From NCBI GenBank assembly GCA_023212645.1, contig JALBYC010000013.1, positions 337,617 through 401,616 on the forward strand: DNA of 64,000 bases. The letters are read 5' to 3'. Under the pieces are notes generated by a model that was not told the DNA's origin, searched no databases, and saw only the letters and a program-made list of their open reading frames with translations. Origin of the DNA: Farysia itapuensis (Eukaryota > Basidiomycota > Ustilaginomycetes > Ustilaginales > Ustilaginaceae). Position numbers and translations under genes: made by a program. Shown here piece after piece: positions 46,829 to 56,631 of this stretch; position 1 is the first letter of the stretch, and each line of letters opens with the position of its first letter.

Positions 46829-49099
46829 TCAGCACGCACTGTCCCGTCGGAGCTCAACCGTCCAGTAGATGGGGCTGTCGGTCTGTAGCTCCACAACGTC
46901 TGAGGCTAGATGGTTCGAGGTGGAGAGGAAACCGCCAAGCGTAGTGGCAGTGCCGTCGAGGTCCCACTCGAGACCTTGGGTGGTCACTACAGCGCCGTGT
47001 GTGCCTACTCCTAGTGGCAAGATGCCGCATGTCTTGCCCAGAATGCGTCGATCCATGCTGAGCCGGTGCTTGCCTGGTGCCAGTAGCCAGGCTACACTGC
47101 CGTCTCCAATGACATACGTGTTTCGTCGCTTTTTCAATTGACCCTCGCGATCAGAGTCTGGGTCCGCGTACGGGTCTCGCACTCCGCCGAGATCGGGTGT
47201 GCCGTGAGCTAGTTGCCATAGTACATGCAAGGTATGGATGCTCTGATCCAGACGTCCGGCAAGACCGCCCCAGAGGATGAGCGCCACTTCTTCTCCGTCG
47301 GCCGCCTCCAGATCTTCCACCTCTTGAACGCACTTCTGCAGATCGGTGGCGTACTGAGAAGGTCTGACCTGTACACGAACTCCTTGTTGCTCAAAGAAAG
47401 TCTGTGTTTCGGGACGAATAGAATCCAGGTCGCCCAAGATGGCGTGAGGCAACGAGACTGAAGCTGCTTTTGACCCACGTGCAAAGGCGTCTTGACCAAA
47501 CGCGTCTAGTAGTCGATTGGCCGCTCCATCGGCGCAGATTCTCCAGACTGCAGACTCCCACACTTGGAGGAAGTGATGTCTCTGCTTGTCGTCCAAGGGA
47601 GAGTTGAGCAGTACGACGGCATGCCGCGTATCTGACTCGCCGAGAAGGTACGCTGACGGGCTAGAGTGGCAAATGCCTGCGCCATTAACAATACTTGTGT
47701 CGCTCTGTGTCTGCCATGGCTGGCCGAATGGTGAAGGGTATGGATCCAGATCAGCTGCTCGAGGCGGCACCTGGAAGTGGAAGCCATCGTACGAAGCGTA
47801 CGTCTCAAAGACACCCCTACCCTTTACCGCTCTCCAAGCCTCGTACGCTTGCGTTTCAAATTCCCTCATCACTTGTACTTTTCGTTCTGGCTCGCCCAGT
47901 TGTCGTGTCGGCACGTCATCTGCCTGCTGGTCGTTGGAACGGACACCAGCATCGTCGAGGAGGTAATGCGGTGGACTTGGATACTTTGTCGAAAAGTGGT
48001 TGAGTATGAGCGTCTTTGCCTGGATCAGGGCAGCAAATTTGCCCGCTGTCTGTGGCACAGAGTGGCCTCGGGCTGCTGAGCGCTCTGCGACAGTGTGTAG
48101 CACGTCCGGCTTGCCGTTCTTGTTGAGATGGGCGGGGAGTGCAATGTTGGTGCTTTCATGGACCAGTACATCCGAGTCAAACGCCAAGGCTGGTAGACCG
48201 TGGCCTTGTTCGAGTTGAGAGGGGGAAAAGCCGCCCGTGCCGTCACTAGTGTCGCCCATGACGGTCACTTTGCGGCCAGGCAGATCGAGTGGTGGTGGGT
48301 GTAGCACTGTACCGTCCGGTAGCTCGACCGTCTTTCGCTTCCCCACCAGCGTCGACATGAGCGAGAGAGGATGTCGGATTCCACGCTGCTCTAGCAGCGC
48401 AGGTCCATTGCGATTCAGAGCGTCAATCACTGGAGCACTCAGCGGCGACGAACTTGCTTCTTCCTCAAACACGAATCCCAGAGTGGGACATCTGTGAGAG
48501 ATGGGTGCCGCACTGATGTGAACCCTTGGAGCATTTTGCGATGCTCGAAAGGAGTAGAAGTGCGGCCAGCTTGATGAGCGTTGATCGATGGCAATGTCTC
48601 GCCCTCCGGACGCTTCACATTCGTGCTGGGGAAGATGTGGGATGGGTCTTTTTGGCTCGTTGCGCAAAGCGTGTGGCTGAACATCGCTGTTGGAGGGCCA
48701 GACAAACTCATGCACAACGTACTTGCCGGAAAGGGATGCGTAGCACAGCGTTAGAGTGGTTCGAATGAGCGCACGAAGGCCGACAGGTCCAAAGATCTCG
48801 ACTCGAGGCTTCTCTTCCACCTCGATCAGGTTGCCCGTCGGACCCATCATAGACATGAGCAGTGGAACGATCCCCAATACATGGTCAGCATGCAAATGGG
48901 TGATGAGAATGACGCGGACGTTGGACAGACGATCATCGCCGCCAATGTAGCGAGACTGAAGCTGACGCTGCGTCGACTCGCCACAGTCTACCATGACGGT
49001 GAAGTTGTCCACCTTGAACAGCAGTGACGAGTAATTGCGTGTCGCATTGGGCATCGACGACGTGCCCAGGAACTTGAGCGACATACGAGTCGGCGCCAT
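46829..49099 (-). CDS. Fusion protein: short-form tRNase Z plus thiamine pyrophosphokinase
   Basis: One uninterrupted frame of 756 codons from the first ATG (49099); an ATG at 49084 starts directly at MSLKFLGTSS. Residues 1-420 are a short-form (ELAC1-like) tRNase Z: MSLKFLGTSSMPNATRNYSS, the zinc motif THLHADH (His68, His70, Asp72, His73), His202 in ISHRCPTLG, Asp283 in VMGDTSDG, RGHS (about 344-347) and His368 in LNHFSTKY. It cuts 3' trailers from pre-tRNAs. Residues about 480-756 are thiamine pyrophosphokinase: CADGAANRLLD (524-529 core), ILGDLDSIRPE (556-560 core), TDLQK (585-589) and GGLAGRLDQSIHTLHVLW (611 onward), then a beta-rich C-terminus. It makes thiamine diphosphate from thiamine and ATP. 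Both active sites look intact. Confidence 0.92.
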   Translation of the reverse strand: MAPTRMSLKFLGTSSMPNATRNYSSLLFKVDNFTVMVDCGESTQRQLQSRYIGGDDRLSNVRVILITHLHADHVLGIVPLLMSMMGPTGNLIEVEEKPRVEIFGPVGLRALIRTTLTLCYASLSGKYVVHEFVWPSNSDVQPHALRNEPKRPIPHLPQHECEASGGRDIAIDQRSSSWPHFYSFRASQNAPRVHISAAPISHRCPTLGFVFEEEASSSPLSAPVIDALNRNGPALLEQRGIRHPLSLMSTLVGKRKTVELPDGTVLHPPPLDLPGRKVTVMGDTSDGTGGFSPSQLEQGHGLPALAFDSDVLVHESTNIALPAHLNKNGKPDVLHTVAERSAARGHSVPQTAGKFAALIQAKTLILNHFSTKYPSPPHYLLDDAGVRSNDQQADDVPTRQLGEPERKVQVMREFETQAYEAWRAVKGRGVFETYASYDGFHFQVPPRAADLDPYPSPFGQPWQTQSDTSIVNGAGICHSSPSAYLLGESDTRHAVVLLNSPLDDKQRHHFLQVWESAVWRICADGAANRLLDAFGQDAFARGSKAASVSLPHAILGDLDSIRPETQTFFEQQGVRVQVRPSQYATDLQKCVQEVEDLEAADGEEVALILWGGLAGRLDQSIHTLHVLWQLAHGTPDLGGVRDPYADPDSDREGQLKKRRNTYVIGDGSVAWLLAPGKHRLSMDRRILGKTCGILPLGVGTHGAVVTTQGLEWDLDGTATTLGGFLSTSNHLASDVVELQTDSPIYWTVELRRDSAC

Positions 49100-49268
49100 C
49101 TTGCACCCTTCCCCTCGACGCTTGTCGTCCGGAACGACGTATGTGGAATGACCAAAGTGCAAACCCCTCTTTCATTTCCAAATTTCACCGCGAAAATCAG
49201 CGAACATATGGTATACAGCTCAAACATGGTGCGAGGACTAGTACATGTACAAAATAGGACGGTGACCA

Positions 49269-50239
49269 TCAATGGCCTCCTCGTCGGGCGAGGTCTCGTG
49301 CTTCGAGCCGTTGCTGGTCCACATAGACACGCAGAGCGGAGCGCATCTTTTTCACAAACGTGTAAAACTTGCGTGTCGAGTTGAGCTCGTCCAGCAACGG
49401 GTCTATCGTAGATGCCGGCAGTGTAGGTGACACAGACACAACTACAGTAGCGGACAAGGAGGTCAGTCAGCTGTAATGTGGCGACAAGATTGGGCAACGT
49501 ACCTTTGTATCTGCTCGTGCTGACGTCAATGGTAAAGTGGCATTCTTGTGACCAGTCGTCCGGGTTCATCAAGTTGAATGTGAACTTGAGTTGATCACCT
49601 GTACAGAGATGGCGTGGTCAGTGTCGCCCAGTATGACTGGCATGCGCGCGAAAAGCAAGACTTACCGATCTTGGTGGGAGTGACGGAACATCCGGTCTTG
49701 GACTCGAGAAGGCGCAGTTCAGGACCATTGCGGTCCATCTGTTCCTTCAATCGCTCTCGTTGTGAGTCTTTGGCTTTGCGCTTGCTCTCAAGCTTTTGGC
49801 GTAGTTCGGCGATCTCTGCCTGTAGCTCGGTGCACCGTTGCGAGACAGAAGCCTTTTGCGCCTGGAGCGCCTGCTGACGCGCACGCAGACTGGTATCTTG
49901 TTCTCGCTCCTGATCAATCGTGTCCCACAACTGGCGCTGTGTTGCTTTGGCATCTTCAATCTCACGGTCGAGCATTCTCAGCTGGTTTCGATGCTCCAGA
50001 CGGTTGGCATCAAATTCAGCCTTGTCGTCGTTGATGTTGGAGATGGCATTCTCGGTGTAGGCCTTGAAGCGCGTCGAAAACGTCTTTACTGTGGCCACGA
50101 TGCTGGAAAAGTCAAACACGGCGTTGTTGTCGAGATCGGCGTACATTTTGCGTACTTCTGCATTGGATGGGTTGACGGATGCCAATGGCCGACGAGGTGT
50201 GGCGCTTGCCATCGACATGCGAGGTGTTGTAGCAGACAT
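49269..50239 (-). CDS. SPC25: Kinetochore protein Spc25, 3 exons
   Basis: Exons on the minus strand are 50239-49666, 49598-49503 and 49441-49269; introns are 67 and 61 nt with donors GTAAGT and GTACGT. The product has 280 residues. A short N-terminal tail (TPRMSMASATPRRPLASVNPS) precedes a long coiled coil (about 55-185, heptads rich in Glu/Gln/Arg) and a C-terminal RWD-like globular domain (TGCSVTPTKIGDQLKFTFNL, MNPDDWSQECHFTIDVS, then TIDPLLDELNSTRKFYTFVKKMR). This is the Spc25 subunit of the Ndc80 complex that, with Spc24, docks the complex on the inner kinetochore. Splicing restores the conserved strand DQLKFTFN. It is divergent from the Dbf2 kinase gene. Confidence 0.9.
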
Positions 50240-50616
50240 GGTTTTGGGGGGAAGGAGCAGTGTTGTTCTCGCGTCGAGTCAAGATCCAACTTGCCCTTGA
50301 AATTCCAAAAACACGTGACCGCGACGCGCTAAACAGCTACGCACAGCTGCTCAATTGCCTCACAACAACACTACTTGATGCTACGGCACTGGTGAAGATT
50401 ACTGGCTTGCTATCGTTCCAGAAAACGAGTCGCACACAGCGATCCTGTGACATTGCGTGCGTGACTAGCTACGAAAGATGAAAGACGCGCGCGAAATAGT
50501 GTTGGGTGTTGCTCTTTGGCGACTCGTGCTCCACACCAATATTTGGCGCGAATTGTTTTGAGATTGCTGGCATCCAATTGCGCGCCGGATTTGCTTTACC
50601 CCTTCCATCTATCGAC
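50240..50616. promoter_or_regulatory. Bidirectional SPC25/DBF2 promoter with SBF/E2F-like sites
   Basis: 377 bp between the divergent start codons. An SCB-like core CGCGAAA lies at 50490-50496 directly after ACGCG (50485-50489), a TTTGGCGC E2F-consensus match at 50542-50549, another ACGCG at 50324-50328 and a CACGTG E-box at 50312-50317. Both flanking genes act in mitosis, so cell-cycle control is plausible, but the sites are short and untested. Confidence 0.5.
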
Positions 50617-52293
50617 ATGGCAGCCACTCGTTCCGTCCTCGAAAAGGTTGCCTTGACCTCGCCTTTAACGGCGTCACACAAGGAGAACAGCTATCCGCAG
50701 CTGGCCTCTCTCGCCCCCGGCAAAGAGCTCGCAAAAACCACACCCGCCGAAGACCAACCTGATCCAAAGGGCAGTTGGCGCAGCTGGCGACGCGGCGAAG
50801 GCTTGCAACCATGGGAGAACGAGATTGTGCGCAGTACTGAAGCACAGCGCAAAGCCAACGTGGCGCAACTCTACTTTCTCAATTACTACTTTGACAACCT
50901 GCGCTACATTGCCGATCGCAAAGCTCGACTGGGTCGCTTTTACGAATCCACCCGTGCACGAGGACTACTCACAGACACAGAGGGTGAGCCCAGCCCCGAG
51001 TACCTGAAGGAACGTGCATCGTATGTAGGCCGCGAACGCGTCTTGCTCCGAAAGCGTCGTACCAAGCTGCGCGTGAATCAATTCCACATCATCACCCAGG
51101 TTGGCGCTGGAGGGTATGGCGAAGTCTTTTTGGCACGAAAGCGCGACACGGGCGAGATCTGCGCCCTGAAACGGCTGAAGAAGCGCATTCTTGTCAAGAT
51201 GGACGAGGTTCGACACGTGTTGACCGAACGTGACATTCTGACTGCTACCAAGACACCCTGGCTCGTCCGACTACTGTACGCGTTCCAGGACCCAGACCAC
51301 GTCTTCCTCGCCATGGAATATGTGCCGGGCGGAGACTTCCGCACGCTTCTGTGCAACAACGGCGCGCTCAAGGAAGAGTACGCTCGCTTCTACATGGCTG
51401 AAATGCTCGTCTCGGTCAACGAATTGCACCGCCTCGGTTACATTCATCGCGACCTCAAGCCCGAAAACTTCCTCGTCGACTCTACCGGACACGTCAAGCT
51501 CACCGATTTCGGTCTGGCGTCTGGTGCGCTCAACCCGGGCAAGATCGAATCAATGAAGGCCAAGCTGGACGCAGTCAAGGACACCGACTTTGTCTACCGT
51601 ACGCCCGCCGAACGGGGCTCTCTATACAAGAAAATGATCCAGCACAACCAGCATCGAGCCAACTCGATTGTTGGCTCACCCGACTACATCGCACCGGAGA
51701 TGCTGCGCGGACGTCAGTACAGCTTTGGCGTCGACTACTGGAGTCTTGGCTGTATCTTGTATGAGTTCCTCTGCGGCTTTCCTCCGTTCAGTGGCAGTAC
51801 GCCTGACGAAACTTTTGCCAACCTCAAAAACTGGCAAAAAGTCCTGCAACGACCCGTGTACGACACGCCGGAAAACATGCAGTTCAACCTGTCCAATACG
51901 GCTTGGGATGCGATTACCAAGTTTGTCGACACGCCGGAAAAGCGATACAGCAGTCTGGACGTTGTTCAGTCGCACCCCTTTTTCGCCAAGCTGGATTTGA
52001 CACGGCTTCGCGAGCTCAAGGCGCCCTTTATCCCCGAACTGGAGAGCGAAGAAGACACGGGTTACTTTGACAACTTTGAAGACCCAGCGGACATGGCACG
52101 CTACAAGGATGTCCACGAAAAGCAGAGGACCGTCGAGGCTGTCGAGGGCCACGGCGCCGGTGCAGGTGGACGTGCACTCTGGGCTGGATTCACATTCGGC
52201 AAGAACGGCGTTGGATCCAACGGTCAACCCCTCTACACCGACGGTGCTGCTCCTGCCAAGGACGCATCAGATGCCTTTGCCACCATGTTCTAA
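50617..52293 (+). CDS. DBF2: NDR/LATS-family kinase, Dbf2/Sid2 type
   Basis: An intronless gene of 558 codons from the ATG at 50617. The N-terminal Mob-binding region includes EAQRKANVAQLYFLNYYFD. The kinase domain has GAGGYG (163-168), Lys185 in CALKRLKK, HRDLKPEN (277-284) and DFG (297-299). The NDR-specific insert between DFG and APE holds RANSIVGSPDYIAPE with the activation-loop Ser350. The hydrophobic-motif region is at FIPELESEEDTGYFDNFED. The overall form matches Dbf2/Sid2 rather than Cbk1/Ukc1: short N-terminus and NSIVGSPDY. The kinase acts at the end of the mitotic exit/septation initiation network with a Mob1 partner. It faces SPC25. Confidence 0.92.
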   Translation: MAATRSVLEKVALTSPLTASHKENSYPQLASLAPGKELAKTTPAEDQPDPKGSWRSWRRGEGLQPWENEIVRSTEAQRKANVAQLYFLNYYFDNLRYIADRKARLGRFYESTRARGLLTDTEGEPSPEYLKERASYVGRERVLLRKRRTKLRVNQFHIITQVGAGGYGEVFLARKRDTGEICALKRLKKRILVKMDEVRHVLTERDILTATKTPWLVRLLYAFQDPDHVFLAMEYVPGGDFRTLLCNNGALKEEYARFYMAEMLVSVNELHRLGYIHRDLKPENFLVDSTGHVKLTDFGLASGALNPGKIESMKAKLDAVKDTDFVYRTPAERGSLYKKMIQHNQHRANSIVGSPDYIAPEMLRGRQYSFGVDYWSLGCILYEFLCGFPPFSGSTPDETFANLKNWQKVLQRPVYDTPENMQFNLSNTAWDAITKFVDTPEKRYSSLDVVQSHPFFAKLDLTRLRELKAPFIPELESEEDTGYFDNFEDPADMARYKDVHEKQRTVEAVEGHGAGAGGRALWAGFTFGKNGVGSNGQPLYTDGAAPAKDASDAFATMF

Positions 52294-52583
52294 CTGGATG
52301 CTTGTCGCTTATCTTTATTGCTTTACCGCTTTTTCCCATTGTTCCAGCCCCACACTGTATATTTTGTTTCTTCAATCATACGCTCTGACGGACTTTTGCG
52401 TGTGGACGACTGCGAGCAACACTGTCACAAAAGAGCAAACACGAAGGCTGCACTCAGGCTATCACAACACGGATCTGCTTGCACGTCGCACGATTTCTGC
52501 AAGCGTTGCACGAAAATAGATATGGGAAGAAGCGGATAAATTTGGGTGCGTCATCCAGTCGAGATTGATCATGTCACGAGCGT

Positions 52584-53203
52584 TCACTTGAAGCCGAGGA
52601 AGGACTTGAGAGGTTCCCAACCGAGGTTCAACTGTCAAAAGATAGGGGGAAAAAGGGTCAATGTGTGTCGAAACCACGACTGTATCGAATGCGACAGTAC
52701 TTACGTTGTAGAGACCTGCACTGAGAGTGACGAGGACGGTGGCAATGTGGCCAGCCAGTCTTCCTGCACCTACAGTGTTGGGAGCCTGGATACCAGTTCC
52801 ATGGGCGACGCGGGCAATAAAGAGGGTAGAGTAGGCGGCGTGAACAAGCGAAGTAGGGGCGCCGTTCAGTTCGGCAAGGAAGATCATGAGGAAGGCAAAG
52901 GGGGTCGTTTCGGAAAAGTTGCCGTGAGCACGAACAGCGCGGGCCAGAGCGGCTTCATCAGCGGGCTTGGCGGGACCCTTGAAGTCGGAAGCACGAACAC
53001 TGTCGTCACCTCCGTTTCCAAGCATCAGGCCGGTCTTGACTCGCAAGGCGGTGACATTGCTGGACAAGAAGGAGTAGTAGCCTGCGAACAGGGCAGAGTG
53101 CGCCAGAGAGGCCTAGAAAGTTGTACAAACCGTGTCAGCAAGCTCAAAACATGGTTCAGTGTCCACAGCTAGTACTTACAGGGCTGAGGACGAAGAGAGG
53201 CAT
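52584..53203 (-). CDS. MAPEG-family membrane protein, 3 exons
   Basis: Exons on the minus strand are 53203-53180 (24 nt), 53112-52705 and 52631-52584 (48 nt); introns are 67 and 73 nt with GTAAGT donors. The product has 159 residues with about four hydrophobic segments. It carries the MAPEG core: VKTGLMLGNGGDD, ALARAVRAHGNFSETTPFAFLMIFLAEL (equivalent to the family's RAHxNxxE motif) and FIARVAHGTG. MAPEG enzymes are trimeric membrane proteins with glutathione transferase or peroxidase activity. The very short end exons restore the first membrane segment (MPLFVLSPASLAHSALFAGY) and the final LGWEPLKSFLGFK. Confidence 0.88.
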
Positions 53204-53487
53204 GTTTGGTAATATGTTACTGCAAAGAGAGATGATGGTGAAAAGGCAGAGTCGTCTGCTTGTCATCCACACAACCTGGAGTCTGTGTCTGTGAGTGGAG
53301 GCGGCCATCCAAATTCGCACGTGCCAAGACCTTTTTCTCTTTACACTCACGGTCAAGCACTCGTACGAAAAGGCAGATAGAGTTTTGTTGGCACGATTCA
53401 CATTTCCCGCGTCAGGCGCAATCGAAAGTGCAACAGTGACACAGCCATTCCTAACCAACCACCACAACGTAGACGACAACCTTCGCC

Positions 53488-54221
53488 ATGTCACTCCCCA
53501 ACGAAAGCCGCTACGACCCCTACATTCCCTCGGGGAATGCTAGCTCAGACCCCTCTGGCGGCGGAAGCAACTTTTCCAACTCCAAAACCGCACGCATTCA
53601 CTCCGAGATCGACAACACCATCTCCATCATGCGCGACAACATTAACAAGGGTAAGTGCAATTCTCATCAGGGTAACAACGTCAAAGAGGATCTGCTGATG
53701 TGTCTTTTTGCAAAATAACAGTCAACGAGCGAGGCGAGAACCTGAACAGTCTTCAAGACAAGACTGGTATGTTGCACGCAGAATGTTCAGCCACGTGAAC
53801 TCCCACTAATCAAATTTCCCGCTCTTGCAGACAACCTTGCGGTATCAGCTCAAGGATTCCGACGTGGTGCTAACCGAGTCCGCAAACAAATGTGGTGGAA
53901 GGACATGAAGATGCGAAGTAAGTGTCTCGCGCTAATCTGGTGTCGGACATTATCGGCTGACTTGATATTCTGTCCGCGGTCTCTACTACCTTACAGTCAT
54001 CATTGTCAGTGAGTACCGCTGCTGCTCCGCTCGCGATGTGCTCCTGCTTTGGACCCTTCTTACTCATCTCGTATTTCGATTCTCTTTGCAGTTGGTATCA
54101 TCATCCTACTCTGTGTCATCATCAGTGAGTATCTGCGATGTACCTCCAGTGCAAAGCAAGAGAGCCGTGTCGCTGACTTTTGTTTCTATGCGTTGCAGTT
54201 CCGATTGCTGTCAAGCACTAA
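53488..54221 (+). CDS. SNC1: v-SNARE synaptobrevin (Snc1/Syb1), 6 exons with a 12-nt microexon
   Basis: Exons are 53488-53650, 53722-53766, 53831-53917, 53997-54008 (12 nt), 54092-54124 (33 nt) and 54199-54221, giving 120 codons. Every intron is in phase 1, so each junction splits a codon after its first base. The R-SNARE motif runs from [18 protein letters not shown] through [18 protein letters not shown] with Arg as the zero-layer residue, then the WWKDMKMR linker and a C-terminal membrane anchor built from the last four exons ([22 protein letters not shown] as two pieces: IIIVIGIIILL and CVIIIPIAVKH). The protein is the vesicle SNARE for exocytosis and endocytic recycling. The ending matches fungal and animal synaptobrevins, supporting all short exons. 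Confidence 0.9.
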
Positions 54222-54528
54222 AGCCAGACAAAGCCCTCTCATCTACACTTCTTGTACCATACCCTTTGCTGTTTCAACGACTTGGTTTCCCTGCGCCCAG
54301 GTCCGCTGATTCCAATCACGCTCCTGTTGTCTGAGCTCAAACAGAGCTCTGCACCTCTGAGTTACGCGGCACACAACAAAGCGCAGAGTGTGAATGTGCA
54401 AGTGTCAAAAAGCAGAGCCCAGATGCTTTCCGGCGAGTCTTATGAGGTGATTACGCGATGCGCTTTTTTGGATTTCAAACCTCGAGAAGATCTGATGTGA
54501 CCCCTTCCATCGTTCTACCACACACATC
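54222..54528. other. Intergenic region between SNC1 and HEM15
   Basis: 307 bp holding the SNC1 3' end and the ferrochelatase promoter. No RNA gene, repeat or obvious control motif was recognised. Confidence 0.4.
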
Positions 54529-55803
54529 ATGATGGCGAGCACATCTAGAAGAATGCTGCTCAGCCCTGCTGGCACCATTGCGAGACCAACAGCCTCGCTC
54601 TCTCGTAAAGCTTTGTTGCTGCCAGTGAGGGGGCTGGCAACGCCTGCGACAGGTGGTGGCAAGCCCCCGACCGCTGTACTTCTCATGAACATGGGCGGTC
54701 CCCAAACCACAGATCAAGTCGGCGACTTCCTGTCCCGCCTCTTTCACGATCGTGAGCTCATTCAATTGCCCTGGCAATCGCGTTTGGCTCCGCTCATTGC
54801 GCGTCGAAGGACGCCCAAAATCGTGGACCAATATGAGAAAATCGGTGGAGGGTCGCCCATCCTGAGATGGACGCGGACGCAGGGCAAGGCTATGACGGAG
54901 CTTCTAGACGAGCTGCACCCTGAAACTGCACCTCACAAGGTCTACGTTGCCTTCCGCTACGCTCGACCTTTGACGGAAGAGGCGCTGGACGAAATGGCCG
55001 AAGATGGCGTGACTCGAGCGATCGGCTTTACCCAGTACCCACAATACAGCTGCAGCACGACTGGAAGCAACCTCAACGAGCTCTACCGTGAGATTCAGAG
55101 ACGCAAAGAGCGTGGTGCGCCCGAGGCCAACATTTCCTGGTCGCTCATCGATCGCTGGCCAACACATCCATTGCTCGTCGAGGCTTTCTGCAACAGAATC
55201 CAGGCTGTCCTTGACACGTACCCCGAAGAGATCCGTAACAAGGTGCCCATCATGTTCAGTGCTCACTCGCTTCCCATGCAGATTGTCTCTGGTCGCGGAG
55301 ACCCTTATCCTGCCGAGGTGGCCGCCACTGTCGCAGCTTGCATGAAGCGTCTCAAGTGGAGCAACCCGTACCGAGTCACTTGGCAATCCCAAGTTGGACC
55401 CTCTGCATGGCTTGGTCCCCAAACGTCAGACACTATCAAAGGTTGGGCTAAACAAGGACACAAAGACGTCATTGCCGTCCCCATTGCGTTCACCAGCGAC
55501 CACATTGAGACCCTCTACGAAATCGACATTGAGCTGCAGGAAGAAGCAGCAGAGCACGGCATTCGGCTCAAACGAGCCGAATCGCTCAACGACGAACCCA
55601 CCTTTATCCGAGCCATGGCTGAAGTGTGCGCCTCCCATCTCTCTGCTGTGGAAGGTACACCCAGCAAGATTCCGGGTGAGAAGCAAGGCGAGGATGTGTG
55701 GAATCAAGGCTACACCAGCAAGCAGATGCTCCTCCGCTGTCCCGGCTGTGTCAACGCCATTTGTGGCGAACAGAAAAAGTTCTTTGGCCGCATTGCCGAG
55801 TAA
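54529..55803 (+). CDS. HEM15: Ferrochelatase, mitochondrial
   Basis: An intronless gene of 424 codons. The N-terminus is a presequence rich in Ser/Arg/Ala (MMASTSRRMLLSPAG). The core has AVLLMNMGGPQTTDQV, IGFTQYPQYSCSTTGSN, FSAHSLPM (catalytic His) and AFTSDHIETLYEID (metal-delivery acids). The C-terminus carries RCPGCVNAIC, a C-x2-C-x4-C pattern like the [2Fe-2S] cluster ligands of human and S. pombe ferrochelatase, absent from S. cerevisiae. The enzyme inserts Fe2+ into protoporphyrin IX on the matrix side of the inner mitochondrial membrane. It is convergent with the E2 gene, 80 bp between stops. Confidence 0.96.
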   Translation: MMASTSRRMLLSPAGTIARPTASLSRKALLLPVRGLATPATGGGKPPTAVLLMNMGGPQTTDQVGDFLSRLFHDRELIQLPWQSRLAPLIARRRTPKIVDQYEKIGGGSPILRWTRTQGKAMTELLDELHPETAPHKVYVAFRYARPLTEEALDEMAEDGVTRAIGFTQYPQYSCSTTGSNLNELYREIQRRKERGAPEANISWSLIDRWPTHPLLVEAFCNRIQAVLDTYPEEIRNKVPIMFSAHSLPMQIVSGRGDPYPAEVAATVAACMKRLKWSNPYRVTWQSQVGPSAWLGPQTSDTIKGWAKQGHKDVIAVPIAFTSDHIETLYEIDIELQEEAAEHGIRLKRAESLNDEPTFIRAMAEVCASHLSAVEGTPSKIPGEKQGEDVWNQGYTSKQMLLRCPGCVNAICGEQKKFFGRIAE

Positions 55804-55883
55804 TGCCATCACACACAGCACAGAATAGAAAAGAGACTTTTGCATAATGTACAGGTTGTGCGAGTTGAACAATGTGGGCATCT

Positions 55884-56404
55884 TTAGACAGTATCGTCAT
55901 CGTAGACAAAACGGCTGTCTTTGGGAGAGAGAGGGGCACGTTTGACATAGCGGTCGTTGCCTTCTGGCAGCTCTAACTTTTTGCAGCTTGCGAGCATGCT
56001 TTGCAGCGTCAAGAGCACCGAACTCACGTTGAGCACGGGAGACCATTCCGTGCCAAGAATAGAGGCACAGATGTGGCCATTTGTATAAACATGCGGGTGC
56101 ACAGGTGCTTTGTACCCATCAGTCACCATGAACACCACCTCGGGACTGTCCATAGGGTATGAGTCTGAGAAACGGAACCGCAATCCAAACTTTTGATCCT
56201 GATACAGGCTGTTTCCAAGCACTTGAATCGAAAATTGCCACTCCTGAAAGTCGTCGGCCTTGAGCAGCTCAAAGCCCTCTGGCAATCCTCTGGACTTGAG
56301 TTCGGTGCTACAAGGAAGATTAGCGTCAGTCTGATTGAAAGCTGCGCGTTAGGCGGGATCACTTACAGTTCTTTGGCGAGTCGCTTGGTCGCGATCCTCA
56401 TCAT
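55884..56404 (-). CDS. UBE2W-like ubiquitin-conjugating enzyme, 2 exons
   Basis: Exons on the minus strand are 56404-56367 and 56307-55884 (59-nt intron, donor GTAAGT, acceptor TGTAG), giving 153 codons. The UBC fold begins RIATKRLAKELTELKSRGLPEGF. The active-site region is HPHVYTNGHICASILGTEWSP, with the catalytic Cys in GHIC and His-Pro-His in place of the usual His-Pro-Asn. This HPH...NGHIC form and the SVLLTLQSMLASCKKLELPEGNDRYV tail match UBE2W, which ubiquitinates the alpha-amino group of disordered N-termini. The gene is divergent from a HECT E3 ligase, with 227 bp between starts. Confidence 0.92.
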
Positions 56405-56631
56405 TGCTGCAGACCGACCTGCCGTTGAGCTGGTTTGAGCCAAATTACTGCGCTTTGAGTGGTGTGGGTGAGTGTGTGTGCCTGAAAGTAGGAGCCAATC
56501 GGCCCAATCTTCCGCTAAACATGATATCGACCCCGATCGCACCCGATGCCGTACGCGCAGAAGTGCTCCACTTTTGCAGTTTCACTCTCGTCCTTTGACC
56601 TTTCGCCAAACGCATACATTCGAGCCTCATC

